Source: CAVSJA01 sp963728145
Lineage (GTDB): Bacteria > Bacteroidota > Bacteroidia > Chitinophagales > Chitinophagaceae
DNA length: 64,000 nt
NCBI GenBank assembly: GCA_963728145.1
Contig: CAVSJA010000002.1
Location: 62,001 to 126,000, forward strand
Direction of reading: 5' to 3'
The notes under the pieces: model-generated
What the model saw: the letters and a program-made list of their open reading frames with translations, nothing else
What the model was told of the DNA's origin: nothing
The model's database searches: none
Part shown: positions 46,244 to 55,018 of the stretch, in pieces
Layout of the letters: the number at the start of each line of letters is the position of its first letter
Position numbering within the stretch: the first letter of the stretch is position 1
Made by a program: the position numbers and the translations under genes

Positions 46244-47404
46244 TCAGTTTACTTCCAACTTATCTTTTTCAGGCAATTTCGGAAAACTTGCATGTGGTTC
46301 GGTTTGATACCAGAATACCACGCAAGCAATATCATCCTGCAATGGAAGATAACGACCACCATCCCGCCAACCCAGTGCCTGTATCGTTATTCTAAGATCT
46401 TTATCAAAACGGATCGGATCAGTTATATGCCAGCGATACATTCCAAAACGCTGCATCACCTGGTAATGCCCATCTCCCCTGACAACCTGGTGAAGCCCGG
46501 CATAGGGAGTATTGAACTCGGTGTAGTCAACAATATCCACTCCATATTGGTTTTTCTTTCTTGTATCAAAATCATATGATCCGCAGAAATAATCTTCTGT
46601 TCCTGTACCGCAAATGGTAGGGAATTTATCATCCCCATCCATAAAGAATTTTATTTCTCCTTCACCCCACCATCCATTATTATGTACACCCCAGGCCATA
46701 TATGTTCCAACATAATGTCCCTTGCCTTTTATTCCTTCGATCATGGTAAAATTTTCTTTAAATGGAATAGGATTGGTGCGGCGGAATTGCGCATGAAAGT
46801 AAGCGGCATCAGCTGGTACTTCAGTTAATACGTAATCGATTTGATAATATAGCGTCATATCAACATCTGCAATATTCTCCATCGTGATGCGGCATTTTCT
46901 ACGAAAAGGCATCGGCCAGTAACAATTGAAGGCGCTGCCAGGGTTAACATTTACAGCAAGGGAAGTCAACTTCGAATATTGTCCCCATCCCATTCCAAAA
47001 AAATCGCCGACAGGACATTCGACAGAAGGCTCTTTTTCATCATCCCAATAAATTCTAAGAATAGACCAGCGCCAGTTTCCTGTAGGAGTCATCCAGATAT
47101 GTTGAATTGCACCCGGTCCTTCCATATCGCATAATGTGAATGTTGTTTTGGATTTAATACGAACACTTGGACTCACTTTCCATCCCTGGCCAAGTTCCCT
47201 TGATGCATTTGAACCGGTTCCTTCCGTAGCCATGCCTCCTTTACCTTTCTCGCCGCTAAAGTTTTCAGGACTTATCGACCTGCTTTTTGCATCAGATAAC
47301 CGAAAGATGTTTGTAAGATTTACATCAATACCATTGAACTTTTGTTGGGCAATCACTGGATAACAAATGATCAACAACAACAAAGCAATTAAAGATCGTT
47401 GCAT
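46244..47404 (-). CDS. DUF2961 / GH172 family protein
   Basis: A 386-residue exported protein (signal SLIALLLLIICYPVIA). It belongs to DUF2961, now glycoside hydrolase family GH172, which includes alpha-D-fructofuranosidase/difructose dianhydride enzymes and D-arabinofuranosidases acting on furanosides. Conserved GTGTEDYFCGSYDF and GWWGEGEIKFFMDGD supply the acidic residues expected in the active site. It lies 28 bp upstream of the S9 peptidase, so the two may be co-transcribed. Confidence 0.87.
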   Translation of the reverse strand: MQRSLIALLLLIICYPVIAQQKFNGIDVNLTNIFRLSDAKSRSISPENFSGEKGKGGMATEGTGSNASRELGQGWKVSPSVRIKSKTTFTLCDMEGPGAIQHIWMTPTGNWRWSILRIYWDDEKEPSVECPVGDFFGMGWGQYSKLTSLAVNVNPGSAFNCYWPMPFRRKCRITMENIADVDMTLYYQIDYVLTEVPADAAYFHAQFRRTNPIPFKENFTMIEGIKGKGHYVGTYMAWGVHNNGWWGEGEIKFFMDGDDKFPTICGTGTEDYFCGSYDFDTRKKNQYGVDIVDYTEFNTPYAGLHQVVRGDGHYQVMQRFGMYRWHITDPIRFDKDLRITIQALGWRDGGRYLPLQDDIACVVFWYQTEPHASFPKLPEKDKLEVN

Positions 47405-47501
47405 AGCAATTAATTAAGTGATAAATGAAAGTTTGGAAGATAAATCTAGTGAATATCTTGCTGAACAGATGAACAAGCCCGCCCGGATGACTGGTCGGAC
47501 G

Positions 47502-47685
47502 GGGAATTTACATCAGAAGAATTCGTCTATTTTGATTAGGGCGATGAGGCTCGAAGTCTCGAATCGTCAATTCAACAGAAGAACAGATGAACAGGGAATT
47601 TACATCAGAAGAATTCGTCTATTTCGATTAGGGCGATGAGGCTCGAAGTCCCGAATCGTCAATTCAACAGAAGAACAGATGAACA
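47502..47685. repeat. 92-bp tandem duplication
   Basis: Copies at 47502-47593 and 47594-47685 differ at only two positions. Each ends in GAAGAACAGATGAACA, which is also the start of the palindrome arm that follows. A short upstream GAACAGATGAACA near 47463 is a further partial copy. Confidence 0.88.
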
Positions 47686-47812
47686 AGGAATGATCAATTT
47701 CCATCGGAGGGTCGTCTACTGAATAAAACGGAAGACAAAACGAGTTCTAAAAATATTGGAGAACCCTCCGATGGAAATTGATCATTCCTTGTTCATCTGT
47801 TCTTCTGTTGAA
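47663..47812. repeat. perfect 50-bp inverted repeat
   Basis: 47663-47712 is the exact reverse complement of 47763-47812, with a 50-nt loop. The arm begins TTCAACAGAAGAACAGATGA. The second half of the element ends 24 bp from the stop of the ferredoxin oxidoreductase gene. A diverged copy is at 55467-55618. Confidence 0.9.
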
Positions 47813-47835
47813 GAAAAACTCACGACATGATAAAG

Positions 47836-48867
47836 TTAATTAATAGTCCAGGTTTCGCTTCCTCTAAGTAATTTGTCCAAATTGCCTTTTCCTTTGGAGG
47901 TAATAATGTCTTCAATCTGGCGGGTCATTACTTCTTCGTAGCAGGGACGATCGGTTTGATAGAATACACCGAATGGTCTTGGAAGATGTCCTTCAATTCG
48001 AGGATCATCGAATATTCTTACAAGGATCTGTGCTTTATAAAAATCTTTTTCATCGTGAACCCATAAATCATCTGCATTGACTCCAGTACCTAATTCAACG
48101 ACGATTGGTTTGAATCCATCGAGCCTGATTCCTTTGTTTCGTTGAGCACCGAAGACTAAGGGCTTGCCTTGCTCAAGTACAAGTATATTATCGGGCTTTG
48201 TTCCTTTCTCAGTGAAGATCTCAAAAGCGCCATCATTAAAAATATTGCAGTTCTGATAGATCTCGAGGAATGATGCGCCTCTATGCCTGTAACTTCTCAG
48301 CAACATATCCTGCAAATGTTTTGGATCCCGGTCCATTGTGCGACCCACGAATGTTGCATCAGCGCCTAATGCCAATGCAGCAGGATTGAATGGATGATCG
48401 ATACTTCCGTAAGGAGTCGATTTGGTTACTTTATTTTCTTCTGAAGTTGGAGAATATTGTCCCTTTGTCAAACCATAGATCTGGTTATTGAAGAGAAGAA
48501 TGTTCACATCAAAATTCCTGCGTAATAAATGGATGGTATGATTACCACCAATGCTCAAACCATCTCCGTCACCAGTAACGATCCAAACGCTCAGTTCGGG
48601 CCTTGTCGCCTTCAACCCTGAAGCCACGGCCGTTGCCCTGCCATGGATGGAATGCATTCCATAAGTATTCATATAGTAGGGGAAGCGACTGCTGCATCCG
48701 ATACCGGAGATGATCACAATATTTTCTTTTGGGATTCCAAGCGAAGGCATGATCTTTTGTACCTGGGCAAGAATCGAATAGTCACCGCAACCGGGGCACC
48801 AGCGGACTTCCTGGTCGGTTGAAAAATCTTTTGCGGTAAGAGGTGTGGTCGTTTGGCTCATAGCCAA
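47836..48867 (-). CDS. 2-oxoacid:ferredoxin oxidoreductase, beta subunit
   Basis: A 343-residue TPP-binding subunit. WCPGCGDYSIL holds the cluster or metal cysteines, and IVTGDGDGLSIGGNH with NNQIYGLTKGQYSPTS forms the TPP-Mg site. The enzyme oxidatively decarboxylates 2-oxoacids (2-oxoglutarate or pyruvate) with ferredoxin. The ~600-residue alpha subunit that normally sits directly upstream is not in this window; a cupin-like gene is there instead. The start at 48867 has a second in-frame ATG two codons on. Confidence 0.9.
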   Translation of the reverse strand: MAMSQTTTPLTAKDFSTDQEVRWCPGCGDYSILAQVQKIMPSLGIPKENIVIISGIGCSSRFPYYMNTYGMHSIHGRATAVASGLKATRPELSVWIVTGDGDGLSIGGNHTIHLLRRNFDVNILLFNNQIYGLTKGQYSPTSEENKVTKSTPYGSIDHPFNPAALALGADATFVGRTMDRDPKHLQDMLLRSYRHRGASFLEIYQNCNIFNDGAFEIFTEKGTKPDNILVLEQGKPLVFGAQRNKGIRLDGFKPIVVELGTGVNADDLWVHDEKDFYKAQILVRIFDDPRIEGHLPRPFGVFYQTDRPCYEEVMTRQIEDIITSKGKGNLDKLLRGSETWTIN

Positions 48868-49500
48868 ATTTAGTGAATATGACGTGAATGGTGAATAGTG
48901 AATGCTGAATGGTCAATGGTCAATAGCTTCTGCCCTCATTCACAATTCACTATTCACCATTGACCATTCACCAAAAAAATAGCCAGCGATGGAAATCGCC
49001 GGCCTGTGCTTACCTCTGAAACCACAAAAAGAAAGAAGGTTAGCAATATGTCAATTGATAAATATTTTTGTTCGCTATTAAATAAAAGGGAAACAAACGG
49101 TCAGGGGCGAGCATGCTGATTAAATTCAATTATTAAAAAATTTGCTTTACGGAACGGAGTAAAGACTGATTTTGGTTACGGCCCCGGGCTAAAAGCACAG
49201 GAAGTTCACAAAGGAGTACAATTCAGCTGAAGTTATCAGGGGTTACGGGATTCGAAATAGCGTATAGTAATAAGTAATTCGAGCTTGCTACACAGACCTT
49301 GGAATGGAGATTGGAGTTAGACCCGGAAATTGGATGGTTGCGGTTGGGATGGGAAATTGGACTAGAAGGGGCTATGCAGGGGTAGTATGGTTTAGAGCAT
49401 AAGCAAGGCTAAATTAATGATCGTTTCTTTAATAATCAATAATTTCTTTAAGATTTTTTAATGTTCTGTTTTTTAGGGGGAACTTGATTTAGGTCACATC
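48868..49500. other. 633-bp gap without a gene
   Basis: It holds a heptad palindrome (48884-48972) at its left end and a small CCAGCGAT/ATCGCCGG hairpin near 48980-49005. The remaining 480 bp are AT-rich with no recognised signal. An alpha subunit of the neighbouring oxidoreductase would be expected in this place. Confidence 0.5.
48884..48972. repeat. heptad inverted repeat (GGTGAAT/GGTCAAT units)
   Basis: Left arm 48884-48926: GTGAATG, GTGAATA, GTGAATG, CTGAATG, GTCAATG, GTCAATA. Right arm 48937-48972: CATTCAC, AATTCAC, TATTCAC, CATTGAC, CATTCAC. Confidence 0.85.
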
Positions 49501-50397
49501 CTAAACGGCTTCATTTGCAAACGACATTTCGCGCTCTGCGGCCCTGTAGATCTTCTCTTTTTTATAGTTGTACCACCACATCGGGGCGGTCTTTTTCATC
49601 AATGTATCAATGTTTCGCATGCCTACCAGGTTCCAGGCTCCCTTCAGCTTGCCAGTGATCGAATTCTGCCAAGCGCGCAGGCTCATCGAAAATCCACTAT
49701 CGAGGTATTCCATATGGTGCCAGTAACCAGCGGGCATGAACAAAGTATCCCCGCGATTTAATTCAACTTCAAGTCCCTGTGCCAGTTTGAGGGCCGGGAA
49801 ATCATCTGTATTCACCTTGCTCTTACTCGGATCTGCATAATTGCTAAAGTCGGCCATGCTCAACACTTCAAATGGTTTCCTGTATAATTTATGTTGCTCA
49901 TTAAAATGAAAAAGCAATACTCTTTTTCTACCCATGAACTGAGTATGCAGGATATTCGAAAGGTCGATATCGAAGTGCATATGGGTGATCGATCCCTGTC
50001 CACCGACAAATAACATGGGAAATTTTTTCACGAATCCCTTCATTAGGTGATCGGGCCAGACGAAATCCTGGGTTAGCTGTGGGGCATGGTTGAAAATATT
50101 GAATAGAAAGATTCTCCACGCCGCCGGTCCGTTGCGGACCATATCAATGTATTCACCGAAAGTTGTGTAATGATCAGCTTTGTTGATCGGAGTAAAAGCA
50201 TCGCTCTTAACATTATTGTAGATACCCACTTCCTTATCTCCAACAATCTCTTTGAAATAATCCCAATCCCATTTTTGAAAAGCTGGCCATTGTTTTGCCA
50301 GGTCTTTAATGACAACCGGGATTTGAGGGTAATAATATTTTTCCCGGAATTCTTTAGGGCTGATATGCTTAACTACGTCAACTGGATGAAGTTGCAT
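49501..50397 (-). CDS. cupin-like (Cupin_8/JmjC-type) Fe(II) oxygenase
   Basis: A 298-residue protein of the cupin_8 group related to JmjC hydroxylases. The iron site is HxD in THMHFDIDLSN and a distal His in MPAGYWHHMEY; RGDTLFMPAGYW is the usual last strand. Members hydroxylate proteins or small molecules using 2-oxoglutarate, but no substrate is suggested. The N-terminus IPVVIKDLAKQWPAF is typical. A Bacteroidota-type promoter lies directly upstream. Confidence 0.88.
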   Translation of the reverse strand: MQLHPVDVVKHISPKEFREKYYYPQIPVVIKDLAKQWPAFQKWDWDYFKEIVGDKEVGIYNNVKSDAFTPINKADHYTTFGEYIDMVRNGPAAWRIFLFNIFNHAPQLTQDFVWPDHLMKGFVKKFPMLFVGGQGSITHMHFDIDLSNILHTQFMGRKRVLLFHFNEQHKLYRKPFEVLSMADFSNYADPSKSKVNTDDFPALKLAQGLEVELNRGDTLFMPAGYWHHMEYLDSGFSMSLRAWQNSITGKLKGAWNLVGMRNIDTLMKKTAPMWWYNYKKEKIYRAAEREMSFANEAV

Positions 50398-50413
50398 AAA
50401 TTTCGGGTTTGGA

Positions 50414-50442
50414 CAAAGATAATATTAAATTAACCTCACAAA
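50414..50442 (-). promoter_or_regulatory. Bacteroidota -33/-7 promoter of the cupin-like gene
   Basis: On the minus strand TTTG (50442-50439) and TATCTTTG (50421-50414) are 17 bp apart and match the Bacteroidota consensus TTTG - TAnnTTTG. The -7 box is 16 bp from the start codon. Confidence 0.5.
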
Positions 50443-50557
50443 ACTCAACCAGACCGCACAAGATTCAGCGTGAAATCGATAAAAATTCAGCCTCTAAATA
50501 AAACCCTTAGACGCCCATGCATTGCTCAGGAAGTCAATATTTAATTTATTAAAGGCT

Positions 50558-51169
50558 ATGCTTTTAAAGCTCTATCCCGATAACCCGCAACCGCGTTTGA
50601 TTCAGCAAATAGCTGAACATTTAGCCAATGGTGGATTGATCATCTATCCTACCGATACGGTATATGGAATGGGTTGTGATATCTACCAACGAAAAGCGAT
50701 TGAAAGGATCTGCCGGATAAAACATATTGATCCCCGTAAGGCTCATCTTTCTTTTATCTGTTCTTCTTTAAGTGATATGAGTCTTTATGCTAAAAGCATT
50801 TCAACTCCAACATTTCGTTTATTGAAACAGCATTTACCCGGCCCTTATACTTTTATTCTTCCGGCAAGCAGGGAAACACCGAAGATTCTTAAAAGTAAAA
50901 AGGATACTATCGGAATTCGAGTGCCGAACAATACTATCGCGCAGGCGATAGTGAAAGAATTGGGCCGTCCGGTATTGAGTACCTCAGTTCCGGGAGAGAC
51001 TCTTGAAGAGCGAACCGATCCCGAATTGATGTTTGAAAAGTTTGGGAAGCAGGTCGAAATAGTTATTGATGGTGGTATTGGAGGAATCATTCATTCAACT
51101 ATTGTTGACCTGACCGGTAGCGAACCAATAATAGTTCGCGAAGGATTGGGAGAATTTCCAAAGCAATAA
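50558..51169 (+). CDS. tsaC: threonylcarbamoyl-AMP synthase (TsaC/Sua5/YrdC family)
   Basis: A 203-residue enzyme that makes threonylcarbamoyl-adenylate for the t6A37 tRNA modification. Signatures are LANGGLIIYPTDTVYGMGCD, the RIKHIDPRKAHLSF loop, LPGPYTFILPAS and IGIRVPNN. The start at 50558 (MLLKLYPDNPQP) is chosen over an upstream TTG at 50522. Length fits the single-domain TsaC rather than Sua5 with a C-terminal domain. Confidence 0.93.
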   Translation: MLLKLYPDNPQPRLIQQIAEHLANGGLIIYPTDTVYGMGCDIYQRKAIERICRIKHIDPRKAHLSFICSSLSDMSLYAKSISTPTFRLLKQHLPGPYTFILPASRETPKILKSKKDTIGIRVPNNTIAQAIVKELGRPVLSTSVPGETLEERTDPELMFEKFGKQVEIVIDGGIGGIIHSTIVDLTGSEPIIVREGLGEFPKQ

Positions 51170-51174
51170 ATTTG
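51146..51174 (+). promoter_or_regulatory. possible promoter inside the end of tsaC
   Basis: TTG (51146-51148) and TAAATTTG (51167-51174) are 18 bp apart and fit the Bacteroidota -33/-7 pattern. The -7 box overlaps the tsaC stop codon and lies 13 bp before the acetyltransferase start, so the leader would be very short. Confidence 0.3.
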
Positions 51175-51187
51175 CAGTTTATCTCAA

Positions 51188-51802
51188 ATGAATATGCAAC
51201 AGACGATATATAAAAAGAATTTTCCGGATAGATTCACACTCGAGACACCACGCGTATTGATGCGTTTAATTCAGCCTGATGACTTCAATGAATTCTCGAA
51301 AATCACCAAGGATCCGATGATCTGGAAGTACTTCACTTTTAATCTTGCTGATGACGATCAACTAAGAAACTGGATTAACGAAGCGTTAGAGGCGAGAGAA
51401 GCTGCGATCCGCATGCCATTTACTATTATCGATAAAGACATCAACAAGATAACCGGCAGTACGAGTTTTGGCAATATCTCCTTCCATGATAAGAGACTGG
51501 AGATCGGCTGGAGCTGGCTGGGAACAGAACATATGGGCACAGGCGTAAACCATCATGCGAAATTTGCATTGCTCAGTCACGCTTTTGAAGCATTGAATAT
51601 TGAAAGAGTAGAGATCAAAACCGATAACCTGAATGAACGTGCAAAAGCAGCGCTACGCAAGATCGGAATGCAGGAAGAAGGGGTATTAAGAAGTCATATG
51701 CAAATGTGGAATAATCGAAGAAGAGATTCGATTTATTATAGCATTATAAAAGAAGAATGGGAAGCGGTGAAGTATCGGTTCTTTTCGAATATCGAGGGTT
51801 AG
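51188..51802 (+). CDS. GNAT family N-acetyltransferase, RimJ/RimL-like
   Basis: A 204-residue acetyltransferase. The N-terminal LETPRVLMRLIQPDDFNEF and the acetyl-CoA loop region LGTEHMGTGVNHHAKFALLSHAF are typical of the RimJ/RimL branch, with NLNERAKAALRKIGMQEEG near the C-terminus. The target (protein N-terminus or small molecule) is not evident. It overlaps rnhB tail to tail by 4 bp. Confidence 0.87.
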   Translation: MNMQQTIYKKNFPDRFTLETPRVLMRLIQPDDFNEFSKITKDPMIWKYFTFNLADDDQLRNWINEALEAREAAIRMPFTIIDKDINKITGSTSFGNISFHDKRLEIGWSWLGTEHMGTGVNHHAKFALLSHAFEALNIERVEIKTDNLNERAKAALRKIGMQEEGVLRSHMQMWNNRRRDSIYYSIIKEEWEAVKYRFFSNIEG

Positions 51803-52404
51803 GCATCCAATTCCAACTCCAATTGTGGCGAAGTCCAGTTAAAAGTTTTGCGGTGATGAATGCACTGACCGTATTGGCCAATTGCGTTCCTGTGTTCTTC
51901 GGTTCCATAACCTTTATTGGTATGCCAGCAATAATGCGGGAACACTTCATGTAAGGTTTTCATGTACGCATCCCTGTAAGTTTTTGCAAGAATGCTGGCG
52001 GCTGCTATCGGCGCATAAATTGAATCGCCCTTAATAATGCAGTAATGTTTTATTTTCTGATAAGGATTGAACCGATTGCCATCAACCAAGATCGTTCGCG
52101 GTCGAATGCTCAATGCATCCAATGCAAGATGCATTGCTTTGAATGATGCATTCAAGATATTGATGCGATCGATTTCCTCCTGGTCAACACTGCTAACTGC
52201 GAAGGCCAGTGCATTTTTTTCGATGAATCCCCTCAATTCATTGCGGTCGTCTTCGGGAACCTGTTTTGAATCGTTCAATAAGGGATGATAAAAATCTTTT
52301 GGAAGAACAACAGCGGCCGCGAATACCGGCCCCGCAAGGCAACCTCTTCCCGCTTCATCACAACCCGCTTCGGTCCATTTGGTATGGTAGTAAGCTTTCA
52401 GCAT
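51799..52404 (-). CDS. rnhB: ribonuclease HII
   Basis: A 201-residue RNase HII that removes RNA from RNA-DNA hybrids and single ribonucleotides from DNA. AGCDEAGRGCLAGPV holds the first two acidic residues (Asp16, Glu17); ILVDGN and SILAKTYRDAYM carry the others, and HTNKGYGTEEH is the usual late motif. The ATG at 52404 is chosen over an upstream in-frame TTG at 52419. Confidence 0.95.
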   Translation of the reverse strand: MLKAYYHTKWTEAGCDEAGRGCLAGPVFAAAVVLPKDFYHPLLNDSKQVPEDDRNELRGFIEKNALAFAVSSVDQEEIDRINILNASFKAMHLALDALSIRPRTILVDGNRFNPYQKIKHYCIIKGDSIYAPIAAASILAKTYRDAYMKTLHEVFPHYCWHTNKGYGTEEHRNAIGQYGQCIHHRKTFNWTSPQLELELDA

Positions 52405-52517
52405 CAATTTCCGGTTCAAAAATAGGGGGCAAGCGTATTAAAGATGATTTTGTGTTTAGGATTTAATCCACATTTTTCATACGGAGGATCTCTATTAAGC
52501 AGGGTCATACTATCCTT

Positions 52518-52604
52518 CTCCGTGTTATCCGTGTCCTCCGTGGCAGTGTTTTCCGGCGCGAAGCGCCGGTGAGTACGGCCACGGAGGCCACGGAGTACAC
52601 GGAG
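52518..52604. repeat. inverted repeat of CACGGAG-type units with inner hairpin
   Basis: Left arm 52518-52544: CTCCGTGTT, ATCCGTGTC, CTCCGTGGC. Right arm 52578-52604: GCCACGGAG, GCCACGGAG, TACACGGAG. The arms are not perfectly complementary in the middle. A GC hairpin CCGGCGCGAAGCGCCGG sits in the loop (52553-52569). The unit matches the palindrome at 21911-22079. Confidence 0.8.
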
Positions 52605-52650
52605 GATTATCCGAGAAGAGTTTCGGAGGATTAATTATTTTTGAATCCTA

Positions 52651-52872
52651 ATGACCTCATTAAAGGAAATCTTCAGAAAGAATAAGCGCTCGATCATTAT
52701 CGGAAGCAGCGGTCTACTATTGGGTGGGCTCGGAGGTTTTCTTTACTGGAAATATGTGGGTTGCATTTCTGGCACCTGTGCAATTTGGTCAAATCCCAAC
52801 AGTTCAGTCACCTATGGCGCCTTGTTGGGCGGCCTCTTTCTGCTTGCAATAGTCCCCGAAAGGAAGAAATAA
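52651..52872 (+). CDS. DUF6132 small membrane protein
   Basis: A 73-residue protein with two transmembrane helices: IIIGSSGLLLGGLGGFLYW and TYGALLGGLFLLAIV, with the DUF6132 signature KYVGCISGTCAIWSNP between them. Its two cysteines are a CxxxxC pair. It is often found near sulfur-related and rhodanese genes in Bacteroidota; no activity is known. It comes just before the dihaem cytochrome. Confidence 0.85.
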   Translation: MTSLKEIFRKNKRSIIIGSSGLLLGGLGGFLYWKYVGCISGTCAIWSNPNSSVTYGALLGGLFLLAIVPERKK

Positions 52873-52952
52873 CCTGGCGTTTATCACCGCATTTGGGGAG
52901 TTGGGAAGGTAGCGATTAGACTAACTTTATTTAGACCTACTTTAACCGATAT

Positions 52953-53930
52953 ATGAAATTTCCCAGGACCACCAGCCTGATTCTTTTCATTGCTGCATTG
53001 ATCTTTCTTTCAATGCATGTCCCCTGGCTTGTCCCTCATGAAAAAAAATCCCAGGAAGTTTATTGGGTTGCGCCCGATACGGTGTTGATTCCGGGTGGAC
53101 CAAAGGGTGAATTGATCCGGTATGGTCGAAGCCTCATAGCAAATACTGCTGCATTCCTTGGTCCAAATGGATCCGTAGCGCATCTATCGAATGGAATGAA
53201 TTGCCAGAATTGTCATTTGGATGCAGGTACAAGATTCTGGGGCAACAATTACGGCGCAGTTAATTCAACTTATCCTCGTTTTCGTGAACGATCGGGTACA
53301 GTCGAGGATATTCATAAAAGAATAAATGATTGCATACAAAGAAGCCTCAACGGACAAGCGCTCGATTCATTGAGCAGGGAAATGCAAGCCATTACTGCAT
53401 ACATCAATTGGGTAGGAAGATACATTCCAAAAAAAGTAAAACCAGTTGGAACAGGAATACCTGATCTGCCTTTTTTGGATCGGGCTGCAGATCCAATGCA
53501 GGGAAAGAAACTTTATCTGTCAAAATGCATAAGCTGTCACGGCACTGATGGAGCTGGTCAAATGAATTCCTTTACCAATCAATATACTTATCCTCCGTTA
53601 TGGGGCGATAATAGTTATAATGTAGGTGCTGGCTTGTATCGCGTTTCACGTTTTGCGGGATTTATTCATGATAACATGCCATTTGGTGCTACGCATGCAA
53701 ATACACAACTCACTGTCGAAGAGTCGTGGGATATTGCTGCCTTCGTCAATTCACAACCACGCCCCGATAAAAGATTTAAGGAAGATTGGCCCGATATTTC
53801 AAAGAAACCAATTGATCATCCATTTGGTCCTTATGCGGATGGGTTCAATGAAACGCAGCATAAGTATGGACCATATACTCCAATAAAAAAAGCCCGCGAA
53901 GATCAGGCTAAAAATAAAAATTCCAAATAG
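52953..53930 (+). CDS. dihaem c-type cytochrome, TsdA-like
   Basis: A 325-residue periplasmic protein (N-terminal anchor SLILFIAALIFLSMHVPWL) with two CxxCH haem sites: NGMNCQNCHLDAGT and LSKCISCHGTDGAGQ. The order and flanks (LSNGMNCQNCHLDAGTRFWG and PPLWGDNSYNVGAG) match the thiosulfate dehydrogenase TsdA family, which oxidises two thiosulfate to tetrathionate or the reverse. Axial ligands beyond the histidines cannot be assigned here. A good terminator follows. It is near two DsrE-like genes. Confidence 0.82.
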   Translation: MKFPRTTSLILFIAALIFLSMHVPWLVPHEKKSQEVYWVAPDTVLIPGGPKGELIRYGRSLIANTAAFLGPNGSVAHLSNGMNCQNCHLDAGTRFWGNNYGAVNSTYPRFRERSGTVEDIHKRINDCIQRSLNGQALDSLSREMQAITAYINWVGRYIPKKVKPVGTGIPDLPFLDRAADPMQGKKLYLSKCISCHGTDGAGQMNSFTNQYTYPPLWGDNSYNVGAGLYRVSRFAGFIHDNMPFGATHANTQLTVEESWDIAAFVNSQPRPDKRFKEDWPDISKKPIDHPFGPYADGFNETQHKYGPYTPIKKAREDQAKNKNSK

Positions 53931-53947
53931 GCAATATTATAAATAAG

Positions 53948-53984
53948 AAAACTCCATTCGAGAATTAACTTAAATGGAGTTTTT
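53948..53984. terminator. bidirectional intrinsic terminator
   Basis: AAAACTCCATT at 53948-53958 pairs perfectly with AATGGAGTTTT at 53973-53983, a T follows, and A-rich bases precede. It serves the convergent ends of the cytochrome gene and the DsrE-like gene. Confidence 0.85.
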
Positions 53985-54008
53985 AATTGCGCCCCGTATA
54001 AAAAGGTA

Positions 54009-54716
54009 CTATCCTGCGAAAATATAAGCGCATCCTTTCTGCTGTGCTCTTCCTAATGCCCATACTCCGGAAGGAACGACTTGGATTCCTGGGAGTAATC
54101 CTGCTTCCCAATCTTTCTTTACTTCGGCAGCGTCTTTACCCATTCCTTGTGCAACGGCGGCACTGTACACAGTTAATGCGGCATTACAAACGCAGAACAT
54201 TACGCCTGCTTGTTGCAATTCATTGATTCCAATTTGTACTTCACCGATACCTGGGAATTTGAATGCACCGGGTGCGGGCTTCCAGAAAGGATTCTTTTTA
54301 GCTTTCTCTTCGTTGGTGGTTGGATCCGGCGCGTGAAATACTTCACCGAAATTGTATTTCGTCCAAAGTGCGCTATCCATCGCATAAGGGATCGCGTCAT
54401 GACGAAGCACAACTACAACACCGCAATCTTTTTCGGGAACACCAACGGCGCCATTAGTTAAGAGAAATACACGAGGCCATGCAAAAGGAAATACCCCATG
54501 AGGTTGGGTAGCATCGAATACTACTTTGTGTGTTCCTTTAATTTTGTTCATCCATGCCACTGCATCTTCAACACCACCTGTTGTGTGGTAGGTATTTTCA
54601 GCAAGAGTCTGGAGCGGAGCAGCAACTGTGCTGATGCCTAAAGCAGCGGCTCCGGTGGCAATTGATCCTAAGAATTTACGACGATCAGTCTGCCTGGAAT
54701 TGTCATTGGTTGACAT
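54009..54716 (-). CDS. Tat-exported DsrE-like protein
   Basis: A 235-residue protein with a twin-arginine signal (DRRKFLGSIATGAAALG). The remainder resembles the DsrE/DsrF fold: HKVVFDATQPHGVFPFAWP, DCGVVVVLRHDAI, and the C-terminal MFCVCNAALTVYSAAVAQ with two cysteines in place of the usual single sulfur-carrying Cys. DsrE proteins move or bind sulfane sulfur. Tat export of such a domain is notable. It faces the TsdA-like cytochrome across a terminator. Confidence 0.72.
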   Translation of the reverse strand: MSTNDNSRQTDRRKFLGSIATGAAALGISTVAAPLQTLAENTYHTTGGVEDAVAWMNKIKGTHKVVFDATQPHGVFPFAWPRVFLLTNGAVGVPEKDCGVVVVLRHDAIPYAMDSALWTKYNFGEVFHAPDPTTNEEKAKKNPFWKPAPGAFKFPGIGEVQIGINELQQAGVMFCVCNAALTVYSAAVAQGMGKDAAEVKKDWEAGLLPGIQVVPSGVWALGRAQQKGCAYIFAG

Positions 54717-54872
54717 AAATTTCGAGTTTTAGTTTAAGAATGTATGAGGGTGGTTTGGGTAGGGTTGATAAGCTACGGAAAAAAAACAGTCCACAAATCT
54801 AAGGGTAGGAGAATTTGATAAATATACCCAAAATAGGGTAGGGCGGATGATCCCCTGGCAGGGTGAAAGTTA

Positions 54873-54985
54873 AGCTTCGAGCCATGAGCCACGAGCCTCG
54901 AGCTCCCGAGTTCGATAGCTATCAGGACAATCGAGACTTCCATTTGCTAAAAGCTCGCGGCTCGCAGCTCAGAGCTCGCAGCTTT
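54873..54985. repeat. heptad inverted repeat (CACGAGC units)
   Basis: Left arm 54873-54910: TTCGAGC, CATGAGC, CACGAGC, CTCGAGC. Right arm 54950-54985: GCTCGCG, GCTCGCA, GCTCAGA, GCTCGCA. It lies in the divergent gap between two DsrE-like genes, so it is not a terminator, and the unit type matches 32170-32231. Confidence 0.8.
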
Positions 54986-55018
54986 CTTCGTAATTTTCAA
55001 GTCCAAAACGAGTCAATT

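Larger units (their letters stand above)
47405..47835. other. 431-bp gap filled by repeats
   Basis: A divergent-to-tandem gap with no gene. It is occupied by the 92-bp tandem duplication and the 50-bp palindrome described separately. Confidence 0.7.

Noticed and set aside
25189..48972. CRISPR-like arrays
   Set aside because: The tandem units are 7 bp, without spacers, and occur as inverted arms. There are no cas genes.
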